In this document: piece after piece, positions 49,727-56,979 of the stretch
How the letters are laid out: the number at the start of each line of letters is the position of its first letter
Numbering within the stretch: position 1 is the stretch's first letter
DNA from: Pseudomonadota bacterium
Lineage (GTDB): Bacteria > Pseudomonadota > Alphaproteobacteria > Reyranellales > Reyranellaceae
DNA: 56,979 nucleotides
Assembly (NCBI GenBank): GCA_018242505.1
Contig: JAFEBU010000082.1
Location: 1 to 56,979 of the forward strand
Direction of reading: 5' to 3'
Made by a program: the position numbers and the translations under genes
Notes under the pieces: model-generated
The model's input: only the letters and a program-made list of their open reading frames with translations
Databases searched by the model: none
What the model was told of the DNA's origin: nothing

Positions 49727-50452
49727 ATGATCGATCTGCATTACTGGCCGACTCCCAACGGCAAGAAGGTCACCATCCTGCTCGAGGAATGCGGCCTTCC
49801 CTACAAGATCGTACCCGTGAACATCCAGAAGGGCGATCAGTTCAACAAGGAGTTCCTGGCAATGAATCCCAATCACCGCATGCCGGTGATGGTGGACCAT
49901 GACCCGAAGGGCGGCGGCGCGCCGATCTCGATCTTCGAATCGGGCGCGATCATGATGTACATCGCCGAGAAGGCCGGGAAGTTCTACCCGCAGGATCTGC
50001 GCACGCGCTACGACGTGAACCAGTGGCTCATCTGGCAGATGGCGAACCAGGGACCGAAGACCGGCGAATGCGGCCATTTCCGTCGGCTCGACCAGAAGCA
50101 GCACGGCGACCAGACCTATGCCATTCGCCGCTTCACCGACGAAGTGAACCGTCTCTATGGCGTGCTGAACAACCAGCTCTACAAGCACAAATATCTGGCC
50201 GGCGACCAGTACACGATCGCCGACATGATCTCGTATCCGTGGACCGTGAACTGGAAGGGCCAGGGCCAGGACATCGAGGAGTTCAAGCACTTCAAGCGCT
50301 GGTTCGAGGAGCTCGGCGCCCGGCCGGCGGTGCAGAAGGGCATGGCGGTCGGCAGCGACCTCTCGACCGACGTGAGCAAGCTGCCGCCCGAGGAACAGGC
50401 CCGCATCCGCAAGTTGATGTACAACCAGCGCGCCATTCCGGTGCCGGCTTAG
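49727..50452 (+). CDS. Glutathione S-transferase, YfcG/Ure2-like
   Basis: A 241-residue GST: HYWPTPNGKKVTILLEECGL (residues 4-23) is the thioredoxin-fold start with the P-N-G-K-K loop of Nu-class/YfcG disulfide reductases; FLAMNPNHRMPVMVDHD contains the cis-Pro, and ISIFESGAIMMYIAEK the Glu-Ser that binds glutathione. C-terminal helical domain complete. GAAGGAG lies about 10 bases before ATG 49727. Intact, unlike the two other GST genes here. Divergent from the molybdenum hydroxylase gene. Confidence 0.9.
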   Translation: MIDLHYWPTPNGKKVTILLEECGLPYKIVPVNIQKGDQFNKEFLAMNPNHRMPVMVDHDPKGGGAPISIFESGAIMMYIAEKAGKFYPQDLRTRYDVNQWLIWQMANQGPKTGECGHFRRLDQKQHGDQTYAIRRFTDEVNRLYGVLNNQLYKHKYLAGDQYTIADMISYPWTVNWKGQGQDIEEFKHFKRWFEELGARPAVQKGMAVGSDLSTDVSKLPPEEQARIRKLMYNQRAIPVPA

Positions 50453-50469
50453 CTGCAACCAACAGCCAT

Positions 50470-50630
50470 CGAAGCTCCTCTCCCCCCTAGCGGGGCGAGG
50501 AGAAAGGCGGGGAAGGACTCTTTCATGTCCTCTCTCTCGATTCCCCTCCCTCGATTGGGGAGAGGCTGAGAGAGGCTGGGAGGGCTGGGAGAGGTGGAGG
50601 AGAGGCCGGGAGCGGGGGTTTTCCTCACAT
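50470..50630. repeat. Purine/pyrimidine-rich repeat region
   Basis: Imperfect repeats of GGGGAGAGG / CCTCTCCCC type with inverted halves (CTCCTCTCCCCCC near 50476 and GGAGAGGTGGAGG near 50590). This resembles intergenic repeats common in Alphaproteobacteria. It lies between the GST and phosphoesterase stops and may terminate both. Confidence 0.6.
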
Positions 50631-51449
50631 CGGCCCATACGCCTCGGGGAAGCGCGCGATGTCGTGCGTGGGCACGCCGGGCACGCGCACCAGGCGGCTG
50701 TCGTGCGTGCCGTCGGGCGCCAGGCGATGCTCGACATAGCCGACTTCCTTGAGGCCATAGCGCGGCTGGCGATGGTCGGGGATCACGAAGGCGGTCGAGG
50801 TCGCCCAGACATGGCGTGTCGCGAAGGCCTCGCTGGCGCGATATTGATGGACATGGCCGCACGAAACGAGCGCCGGCGTGACGCCGTCGAGGCTCGCCAG
50901 CAGAAGGCGGCGCGGCACGGGATTGACGAAGCGGCCGGTGATCTCGCGCTCGTCGACGGTACGGTCGAACAGCGGCTTGTGCAGGAACAGCGCGAGGCGG
51001 CGCGACCCGAGGCCGCCCACGGCTTCGGCGATGGCGTCGTCCTGCATCTCGGCCTCGTCGAGGTCGCTGCCCAGAAGCTGTGCGTTCAACCCCAGCACGC
51101 GCCAGCCCGGCGCGTCGAACCACCACCAGTCCGCCCCGAAATAGCTGACATATCGCCGCCGCCGGTCGGCGTCGATCGCGGCCTCGCCGTGGCCCGGCGA
51201 ATCCTGGCTGTCGCCGAGATCGTGATTGCCGGGCAGGAAGCGCATCGGCAGGTCGAGCCCGTCATGCAGCAGGCGCGCCGCCGCGAGATCGGCCTCGTTC
51301 GAGGCGCCGTCGAGCGTGATGTCGCCGGAGTTCAGCACGAGGTCCGGCCGGCTGGCGCGCAGCGCCTCGCCGATGCGCACGAAATTGTCGACGAAGAACG
51401 GCTTGTCGTCGCTCAGATGCGTGTCGGAGATCTGCGCAATCGTGAACAT
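50625..51449 (-). CDS. Calcineurin-like metallophosphoesterase
   Basis: A 274-residue metallophosphoesterase with all five motifs: AQISDTHLSDD (D-x-H, residues 5-15), LVLNSGDITLDG (GD), FLPGNHDLGD (GNHD), LALFLHKPLF and SCGHVHQY (GHxH). The overall pattern is like CpdA/Icc 3',5'-cAMP phosphodiesterases, interesting because a class III cyclase lies in the same window, but the substrate could be another phosphodiester or phosphomonoester. No signal peptide. Confidence 0.88.
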   Translation of the reverse strand: MFTIAQISDTHLSDDKPFFVDNFVRIGEALRASRPDLVLNSGDITLDGASNEADLAAARLLHDGLDLPMRFLPGNHDLGDSQDSPGHGEAAIDADRRRRYVSYFGADWWWFDAPGWRVLGLNAQLLGSDLDEAEMQDDAIAEAVGGLGSRRLALFLHKPLFDRTVDEREITGRFVNPVPRRLLLASLDGVTPALVSCGHVHQYRASEAFATRHVWATSTAFVIPDHRQPRYGLKEVGYVEHRLAPDGTHDSRLVRVPGVPTHDIARFPEAYGPM

Positions 51450-51647
51450 GGCGCGGCGACTCTAGGGCAGGTCTGTTGCAGAACGGCGAAGCCGTCCTCT
51501 CGCTGTCCTCCCCATCACACGGGAAGGTGGCGCCGTTTCACCGCCTCCGGCGGCGAAAGCGGCCGAGGCGACGGAGGGGGTCGGGGTGCATGCGATGTAT
51601 GCCCTCCCGCCCCCGGGCACCTCCCCATCGCATGGGGAGGAAAGAAT
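51450..51647. repeat. Intergenic repeat region with CCTCCCCAT / ATGGGGAGG arms
   Basis: CCTCCCCATCACACGGGAAG (near 51500) and CACCTCCCCATCGCATGGGG (near 51620) are related arms around GGCGCC- and CCTCCGGCGGCG-containing hairpins. Typical of alphaproteobacterial intergenic mosaic repeats. No gene seen. Confidence 0.6.
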
Positions 51648-53078
51648 TCAGCCCGTACTCGACAGCGGCGGCGCGACGTCCTCCAGCGATTTGCCTTCCG
51701 CCCTGACGCCGAGCTTCAGTTCCACCAACGCCGCCGCCACCATCATGGCTGCACCGAGAATGTAGCCCCAGACGATGCCGCCGCGCCCCTCGCCCTCGAT
51801 CAGGACGCCGAACAGCCACGGCCCGCCGACACCACCCAGCAGCGTGCCGAAAGCATAGAAGAGCGCGATGGTGAGGGCGCGCACCTCGAGCGGGAAGCTC
51901 TCGCCGACCGTGAGGTAGGCGGCGCTGGCGGCGGCCGAGGCGAAGAAGAAGACAACCGTCCACAAGATCGTCTGCGTCATGGCCGTGAGCAGGCCGGCGC
52001 TGAACAGCCAGGCCGTGACGCCGAGCAGGATGCCGGCGAGGCTGTAGGTGAGCGCGATCATGAGCTTGCGGCCGAGCGTGTCGAACAACGGCCCGAGGAG
52101 CAGCGGCCCGAGGAAGTTGCCCAGCGCGAAGGGCAGGATGTGCAGGCCGACGCGGTCGGGCGCCACGTCGTAGAACTTGGTGAGCACCAATGCGTAGGTG
52201 AAGAAGATCGCGTTGTAGATGAAGGCCTGCGAAGCCATCAGCACGATGCCGAGTATGGTGCGGCCGGGATAGCTTCTGAGCAGCGTGCGCGCGACCGAGG
52301 CAAGCGTGAGCTTGTGCGGCGCGCCGAGGTGGAGCCTTGCCTTCGCCGGCGGCAGCGGACCGCCGACGCCCGCCACCACCTTGGCCTCGATCTCGTCGAC
52401 GACGCGGCTCGCCTCGCCTTCCTGGCCGTGGATCATCAGCCAGCGCGGGCTCTCGGGCAGGAACTGCCGCAAATAGAGGATGACGAGGCCCAGCACCGCG
52501 CCGCTGCCGAAGGCGATGCGCCAGCCGAGATCGGGGCCGAACAGGTTGGGATCGAGCAGCGGCACCGACACGATCGCGCCCAGCGCCGCGCCGACCCAGA
52601 AGCTGCCGTTGATCGCGAGGTCAGTGCGGCCGCGCAGCCGCGCCGGGATCAACTCCTGGATCGCGGAGTTGATGGCCGAATATTCGCCGCCGATGCCCGC
52701 GCCGGTGAGGAAGCGGAAGAACAGGAAGCTCTCGTAGTTCCACGAGAAGGCCGTCGCCGCGGTCGCGAGCAGGTAGACGCCGAGCGTGATGTTGAACAGC
52801 TTCTTGCGGCCCAGCCGGTCGGTGAGATGGCCGAAATAGAGCGCACCCAGCACGGCGCCGGCAAGATAGGCGCTGCCGGTGAGCCCCACCTGCTCGGCGG
52901 TGAGATGCAGGCGCGGGCTGGTTTGCAGAGCCGCCGCAACCGATCCCGCCAGCGTGACTTCGAGTCCGTCGAGGATCCACGTGATGCCGAGCGCGGCCAC
53001 GACCAGCCGGTGAAAGGCGCTCCAGGGCAGCCGGTCGAGCCGCGCGGGAACGTCAGTGGGGATGCCTTGGACCGTCAT
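51648..53078 (-). CDS. MFS transporter, sugar/organic-acid class
   Basis: A 476-residue major facilitator with about twelve helices. GALYFGHLTDRLGRKKLFNI is the loop 2-3 signature, RFLTGAGIGGEYSAINSAIQ the helix 4 motif, and FLPESPRWLMIHGQEGEASR the cytoplasmic loop of the sugar-porter-like class; PLFDTLGRKL is the second copy. Substrate unknown. ATG 53078 starts shortly before LPWSAFHRLVVAALGITWIL. Divergent from the fsr-like gene across a family 1 repeat. Confidence 0.87.
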   Translation of the reverse strand: MTVQGIPTDVPARLDRLPWSAFHRLVVAALGITWILDGLEVTLAGSVAAALQTSPRLHLTAEQVGLTGSAYLAGAVLGALYFGHLTDRLGRKKLFNITLGVYLLATAATAFSWNYESFLFFRFLTGAGIGGEYSAINSAIQELIPARLRGRTDLAINGSFWVGAALGAIVSVPLLDPNLFGPDLGWRIAFGSGAVLGLVILYLRQFLPESPRWLMIHGQEGEASRVVDEIEAKVVAGVGGPLPPAKARLHLGAPHKLTLASVARTLLRSYPGRTILGIVLMASQAFIYNAIFFTYALVLTKFYDVAPDRVGLHILPFALGNFLGPLLLGPLFDTLGRKLMIALTYSLAGILLGVTAWLFSAGLLTAMTQTILWTVVFFFASAAASAAYLTVGESFPLEVRALTIALFYAFGTLLGGVGGPWLFGVLIEGEGRGGIVWGYILGAAMMVAAALVELKLGVRAEGKSLEDVAPPLSSTG

Positions 53079-53150
53079 CGGTTGCTGGCGACAACGCTAC
53101 GACAGGACAGGCGTTGCGTGCACGCCGGTTTGGCGGAGGGGCGATCTTTT

Positions 53151-53238
53151 TGTCATCCTGGGCGAAGCGAAGGATCTTGCGCCGGCACCGGAGTCGCTGG
53201 CCGCTCCCCTGGGGTCCTTCGATGCGCCCGGGACGACA
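53151..53238. repeat. Dispersed palindromic element, family 1
   Basis: TGTCATCCTGGGCGAAGCGA at the left and CGCCCGGGACGACA (53225-53238) at the right are imperfect inverted ends; the inner AAGGATC...GGGTCCTT also pairs. Copy of the elements at 3685 and 13726, here between two divergent transporter genes. Confidence 0.75.
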
Positions 53239-53311
53239 GGCAAACGAGCACGCAAGGCTGGTCTGCATCGCTGTGGTGGTCGGGGCGGCTGACGCATTTT
53301 AGTATGCGAAC

Positions 53312-54589
53312 ATGACCGACAATACGATGGCGGCGCCGTCCGCCGCTGCCCCCTCTTCTCTCGCCAGCCCCTCTCTCGCCGAGCGGGCCTCCGCCGACAG
53401 CACGACCTTTGCCGTGATCCTGTCGCTCAGCTTCTGCCATCTCCTGAACGACATGATGCAGTCGCTGGTGCCCGCGATCTACCCCATCCTGAAGGACAAC
53501 TACGCCCTCTCCTTCGGCCAGGTCGGGTTCATCACGCTCGCCTTCCAGTTCACCGCCTCGATGCTGCAGCCGGTGGTCGGCCTCTACACCGACAGGAAGC
53601 CCCAGCCCTACTCGCTGATGGTGGGCATGGGCTTCACCCTGGTCGGGCTCCTGATGATGTCGCATGCGCATTCCTACCCGATGATCCTGATCTCGGCGGC
53701 GCTGATCGGCATGGGCTCGTCGGTGTTCCATCCCGAAGCCTCGCGGGTGGCGCGCATGGCGGCGGGCGGCCGCTACGGTCTCGCCCAGTCGCTGTTCCAG
53801 GTCGGCGGCAATCTCGGCCAGGCGTCGGGCCCCTTGCTCGCGGCCTTCATCGTCGTGCCGCGCGGCCAGCAAAGCATCGTCTGGTTCTGCGCCGCGGCGC
53901 TGATCGCCATGACCGTCCTGTTCCAGATCGGACACTGGTACCGCAACCGGCGTGCCCTGGCGCCGACCGCCCCCCGCGGCAAGGGCAAGACCCCGACTGT
54001 CGCATCGCATGGCCTGTCGAAGAGGCGCGTGATCGTGACCGTGGCGCTGCTGGTGATGCTGCTCTTCTCCAAGAACGTCTACCAGGCCAGCCTCGGCTCC
54101 TATTACACCTTCTACCTTATGACCAAGTTCCACCTCTCGGTGCAGACGGCGCAGTTCTATCTCTTCGCCTTCATGATCGGCATCGTGATGGGCACGCTGA
54201 TGGGCGGCTGGATCGGCGACAAGATCGGCCGCATTCCGGTGATCTGGTTCTCGATCCTGGGCGCGCTGCCGATCGCACTGATCCTGCCGCACGCCAACCT
54301 GTTCTGGACCGGCGTGCTTGCGGTCACGGTGGCGATGGTCATGGCCTCGGCCTTCCCGGCGATCCTGGTCTATGCCCAGGAGCTGATGCCGGGCCGCGTC
54401 GGGCTGGTCGGCGGCATGTTCTTCGGCTTCTCCTTCGGGCTGGGTGGCCTCGGCGCCGCAGTGCTGGGCGAGATTGCCGACCTCACCAGCATCGACACCG
54501 TCTACCAGGTGACGCCCTTCCTGCTATGCTTGGGCCTGTTGACGGCCTTCCTGCCGCGCCAGCCGGGAAAGCCGATGGACGCCCGCTGA
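53312..54589 (+). CDS. fsr: MFS transporter, fosmidomycin-resistance (Fsr) family
   Basis: A 425-residue major facilitator: LSLSFCHLLNDMMQSLVPAI (about residues 36-55) is the Fsr-type helix 1 with H-x-x-N-D, followed by QVGFITLAFQFTASMLQPVV and GMGSSVFHPEASRVARMAAG, the latter a strong family hallmark. Fsr of E. coli exports fosmidomycin; the native role is unclear. ATG 53312; no strong ribosome site. The VOC gene follows 12 bases after its stop. Confidence 0.88.
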   Translation: MTDNTMAAPSAAAPSSLASPSLAERASADSTTFAVILSLSFCHLLNDMMQSLVPAIYPILKDNYALSFGQVGFITLAFQFTASMLQPVVGLYTDRKPQPYSLMVGMGFTLVGLLMMSHAHSYPMILISAALIGMGSSVFHPEASRVARMAAGGRYGLAQSLFQVGGNLGQASGPLLAAFIVVPRGQQSIVWFCAAALIAMTVLFQIGHWYRNRRALAPTAPRGKGKTPTVASHGLSKRRVIVTVALLVMLLFSKNVYQASLGSYYTFYLMTKFHLSVQTAQFYLFAFMIGIVMGTLMGGWIGDKIGRIPVIWFSILGALPIALILPHANLFWTGVLAVTVAMVMASAFPAILVYAQELMPGRVGLVGGMFFGFSFGLGGLGAAVLGEIADLTSIDTVYQVTPFLLCLGLLTAFLPRQPGKPMDAR

Positions 54590-54601
54590 TGGAGGCGACG
54601 C

Positions 54602-55162
54602 ATGGACACCAACGCCGACCGGCTTCGCCGGCCGCTCGATAGCAAGCCGGTTGCACCGTCGCTGTTCGCGCACTTCGTGCTGCGCACGGCGAACAAGAAG
54701 GCGCTGGTGGACTGGTACTGCACGGTGCTCGCCGCCCATAAGGTGTTCGAGAACGACTACATCTCGTTCGTCACCTATGACGACGAGCATCACCGCGTGG
54801 CCTTCGTCGAGATGCCGGGCCTCAGGAAGGCGCCCGACGACGCCTGGGGGCTGGCGCACGTCGCCTATACCTTCGCCGATCTCGGCCAGCTTCTCGCGAC
54901 CTATCGCCGGCTGAAAGCCGAGGGCATCGTGCCGGTGCGCACCATCAATCATGGCCCGACCGTGTCGATGTACTACAAGGATCCCGACGGCAACCAGGTC
55001 GAGCTGCAGGTCGACGCCTTCCACACCAAGCGGGAAGCTGTGGGCTATTTCCACAGTGCGCCGTTCGCCGACAATCCGATCGGCGTTCTGTTCGACGCCG
55101 ACAGGATGCTGGCCGACTTCGAAGCAGGCGTGCCCGAGGACGATCTGCTGCGCCGGCCCTAG
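54602..55162 (+). CDS. VOC family protein, extradiol dioxygenase-like
   Basis: A 186-residue VOC protein like the single-module biphenyl-2,3-diol dioxygenase group: SLFAHFVLRTANKKALVDWY (about residues 20-39) gives the first His, GLAHVAYTFADLGQLLATYR the second and YYKDPDGNQVELQVDAF the Glu. All three metal ligands are therefore present. It follows fsr closely and may form an operon with it. Substrate unknown. GGAGGCGACGC lies before ATG 54602. Confidence 0.87.
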   Translation: MDTNADRLRRPLDSKPVAPSLFAHFVLRTANKKALVDWYCTVLAAHKVFENDYISFVTYDDEHHRVAFVEMPGLRKAPDDAWGLAHVAYTFADLGQLLATYRRLKAEGIVPVRTINHGPTVSMYYKDPDGNQVELQVDAFHTKREAVGYFHSAPFADNPIGVLFDADRMLADFEAGVPEDDLLRRP

Positions 55163-55170
55163 CCCATCGG

Positions 55171-55243
55171 GGCACGCCACTCCGGCGGCGCCCATGATTG
55201 CGCCCTGCGCGCCTCAGTAGCCTGTGCGCTGGAGTGGCGCACC
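55171..55243. repeat. Dispersed palindromic element, family 2
   Basis: GGCACGCCACTCC (55171-55183) and GGAGTGGCGCACC (55231-55243) pair at 11 of 13 positions. The core GCCACTCC/GGAGTGGC is shared with 2772-2864. Lies just upstream of the interrupted GST. Confidence 0.75.
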
Positions 55244-55265
55244 CTGACGATCCCCAGGAACTCCC

Positions 55266-55850
55266 ATGACCACGCTCATGCTCTATCTCGCGCCCGGCAG
55301 CAGCTCGATGGCGGTGCATATCGCGCTGCACGAGATCGGCGTGCCGTTCGAGGTGCAGCCGCTCTCCTTCGCGCGCAACTAGACCCGTGCGGCCGACTTC
55401 CTCGCCATCAATCCCGCGGGAAAGGTGCCGACACTCCTGATCGACGGCCGGCCGCTCACCGAAGTCGCCGGCTGTCTCTTCTATCTCGCCAGGCGCTACC
55501 CCGAGGCGAAGCTCCTGCCCGCCGGCGCCGAGGCCGAAGCGCATGCCGTGTCATGGATGTCGTTCATCGCGTCGACGCTCCATCCGGCGCGTCGCCAGGG
55601 CCTCGCTCACGCCCAGGAGGTCTACCGGATCGCCGATCGGCGTCTCGGCGACAACGACTGGGTGCTGGGCCGCTATTCGATCGCCGATATCCATTTGTTC
55701 CGCCTGTTCTGGCGCATGGCGAAGTCGCTGCAGCCCGCTCCGGGCACGCTCGGCAATCTTTTCCGCCACTATGAACAAATGATGGCGCGCCCCGCCGTGC
55801 AGCACACGATCGCGGCCGAAGCCGCCATCGGCTATGAACTCCCGGCATAG
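55266..55850 (+). pseudogene. Glutathione S-transferase with an in-frame amber codon
   Basis: One frame from ATG 55266 (AGGA upstream) to TAA-type stop at 55850 encodes a 194-codon GST except for TAG at 55380-55382 (codon 39). Before it: LYLAPGSSSMAVHIALHEIG and VPFEVQPLSFARN; after it: TRAADFLAINPAGKVPTLLI, then a full C-terminal domain (IADRRLGDNDWVLGRYSIAD). Relatives usually have a Glu, Gln or Lys at this position, one base from TAG. Likely a nonsense mutation, amber suppression being improbable, or a base-call error. Confidence 0.85.
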
Positions 55851-56100
55851 CGAGGCACAGAAAGTAGCGGCTGGCACTTTGGCGAAATTGTGTCAAGCGT
55901 ATTGACGCGCACCCTGTGCAAGAATCGGTGGTCTTTTTGTGATAGCGTCCCATTTCAAGGTCAAAGTGTTGCCGCAACGCAACATTGAGACAAAACTCCG
56001 ACGGACCGGGAGCCTGACAAGCGGCCTGCGGTGTGTTGGCTTGTGCCTTGTACAGCCGGCAACCGTACTGCCGCTGTCAGCGTTGCCGGAGAGGGCAGGC

Positions 56101-56652
56101 ATGCGGGGAAAGAGACATTGGATGAAAAACGAGAGTCTGTGCCTGCAGACCCTGGCTGTTGGCCTGCTGCTGTTGTCAGGCTGCGACGTGGTTCACAGTG
56201 CGCGCGACGATCTCAACCGGCTCGTTTCGTCGGACTCGGCCAAGCCGCATCCCCAGCGGACAGTTGCTCGGACCGCTCCGGCCAAGCCCCCCGCAGCTCC
56301 TGCTCCGCCGGCATCGTCGACCGAGGCCGCCGTCACGCCTACGGAGACGGATACGAATACCGAGCCGCCGAAGGATGCCGCAGCCACTGCGGCGCCTGTG
56401 AATCTGATCGGCAAGAGCGAAGCCGAGGTTCGCGCTCTGTTCGGCCCACCGACCACCGTGGAGGAACGCGCGCCGGGAAAAACCTGGCGATATCGCGAGG
56501 GCGGCTGTTCGCTCAACGTGCAGCTCTACCCCGACGTCCAGACGCGCCAGTTCGGAACTCTTGCTTACGAGGTTAAGAGCGATGACAACACCGATGAAGG
56601 AAATCGCGCCTGCTTGGCCCAGCTCAGGGCCCGCGGTCAGTCCGGCGGATAA
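56101..56652 (+). CDS. Lipoprotein with SmpA/OmlA-like C-terminal domain
   Basis: A predicted 183-residue lipoprotein. From ATG 56122 the signal is KNESLCLQTLAVGLLLLSGC with lipobox LLSGC. A Pro/Thr/Ala-rich linker (about 35 to 105) leads to a domain beginning LIGKSEAEVRALFGPPTTVE and including APGKTWRYREGGCSLNVQLY, the L-x-G-x-x-x-x-x-V-x-x-x-x-G-x-P pattern of SmpA/BamE-like proteins. ATG 56101 has GGAGAGGG upstream and adds seven basic residues; either start works. The response regulator gene overlaps its 3' end by 71 bases. Confidence 0.75.
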   Translation: MRGKRHWMKNESLCLQTLAVGLLLLSGCDVVHSARDDLNRLVSSDSAKPHPQRTVARTAPAKPPAAPAPPASSTEAAVTPTETDTNTEPPKDAAATAAPVNLIGKSEAEVRALFGPPTTVEERAPGKTWRYREGGCSLNVQLYPDVQTRQFGTLAYEVKSDDNTDEGNRACLAQLRARGQSGG

Positions 56653-56979
56653 CGCCACGACCGAGGAGCGCGTTCGCCTCATCTTTGTTGACGATGACGA
56701 CGATTTCCGGGAAGCCGCCTCGGCCGAGCTGACGGATCTCGGTTTCGATGTCACTTGCTTTGCCGACGGCACCGCCATGCTGGCCTCGATCGCCGACAAC
56801 GCCCCCACAGCGGATGTGATCGTGCTGGATTGGGGGCTGCCGTCGCTGGCCGGAATTGACCTGCTGCCGCGCCTGCGGCGCGAGGGCGTCTTCCTGCCGG
56901 TCGTATTCCTGACCGGCCGGTCCTCGCCGACCCATGAGAACCTGGCTTTCGACCGCGGCGCCCTCGATTTTGTCGACAA
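56582..56979 (+). CDS. Two-component response regulator, truncated by window edge
   Basis: The receiver domain starts RVRLIFVDDDDDFREAASAE with the acidic Mg-binding cluster; the phospho-acceptor is Asp in ADVIVLDWGLPSLAGIDLLP, and FLTGRSSP carries the switch Thr. A C-terminal output domain would lie beyond 56979. ChvI- or FixJ-type regulators are possible. ATG 56582 follows GAGGTTAAGAG; it overlaps the lipoprotein end in another frame, which suggests a later true start or translational overlap; ATG 56594 is the alternative. Confidence 0.85.
   Translation, partial: MTTPMKEIAPAWPSSGPAVSPADNATTEERVRLIFVDDDDDFREAASAELTDLGFDVTCFADGTAMLASIADNAPTADVIVLDWGLPSLAGIDLLPRLRREGVFLPVVFLTGRSSPTHENLAFDRGALDFVD

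Noticed and set aside
55266..55850. Pyrrolysine at the GST amber codon
   Set aside because: No pyl genes are expected in this kind of organism and the position is not a special residue in GSTs.

Overview
The window reads as GC-rich chromosomal DNA of an alphaproteobacterium with a soil or rhizosphere-like lifestyle. The signs are many LysR regulators, MmgE/PrpD, Bug-type and TauD-type catabolic genes, several glutathione S-transferases, DUF1127, DUF3175 and DUF883 stress proteins, a TonB-like protein and dense families of short palindromic intergenic repeats. A Reyranella-like lineage would fit, but that is an impression and was not tested. There is no prophage, integrase, insertion sequence, rRNA or CRISPR array.

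Layout. 1-5.0 kb: truncated glyQ, a small zinc-ribbon-like membrane protein, glpD, a Spy/LTXXQ periplasmic protein, an aspartate dehydrogenase, tRNA-Pro(CGG) with a clear terminator, then an aminoglycoside adenylyltransferase-like gene. 6-8.4 kb: a LysR regulator divergent from a Tat-exported FAD oxidase. 8.7-13.7 kb: a sulfur block of cysD-cysNC, a divergent sulfotransferase (the same three activities as rhizobial nodPQ/nodH) and a TauE/SafE exporter. 13.8-22 kb: SDR, SnoaL-like, isonitrile-hydratase-like and GlxA-type genes, iron alcohol dehydrogenase, TauD-like dioxygenase, VOC protein, TonB-like protein and a DUF2459 protein. 22-27.8 kb: a dioxygenase-MFS-PrpD operon with two LysR genes. 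27.8-32.7 kb: a 1202-residue double ABC exporter and a class V aminotransferase. 33-36.9 kb: a frameshifted GST, a membrane adenylate cyclase, an orphan lasso-peptide-like precursor, a small lipoprotein and an SDR. 37-45.7 kb: MaoC, LysR, DUF1127, GNAT and Bug genes, a possible selenocysteine glutaredoxin-DinB fusion, a YqjD/YqjE-like pair, a hydrolase and DUF3175. 45.8-57 kb: a papain-like peptidase with a partner sharing its N-terminal domain, a frameshifted molybdenum hydroxylase, GST, phosphoesterase, two MFS transporters, a VOC protein, an amber-interrupted GST, a lipoprotein and a truncated response regulator.

Most notable: (1) an in-frame UGA at the first catalytic cysteine of a glutaredoxin-like domain (UxxC), with a hairpin just downstream, in an otherwise intact 254-codon gene; (2) an orphan lasso-type precursor with the leader motif and an Asp at core position 9; (3) a dispersed hairpin repeat translated in frame in the linker of the double ABC transporter; (4) a peptidase/partner pair sharing a VRTAED...AFPS domain; (5) at least four families of short dispersed palindromic repeats plus four tandem arrays. 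Three other genes carry single-base lesions (two in homopolymers), so assembly error must be excluded before any of the recoding or pseudogene readings is accepted.
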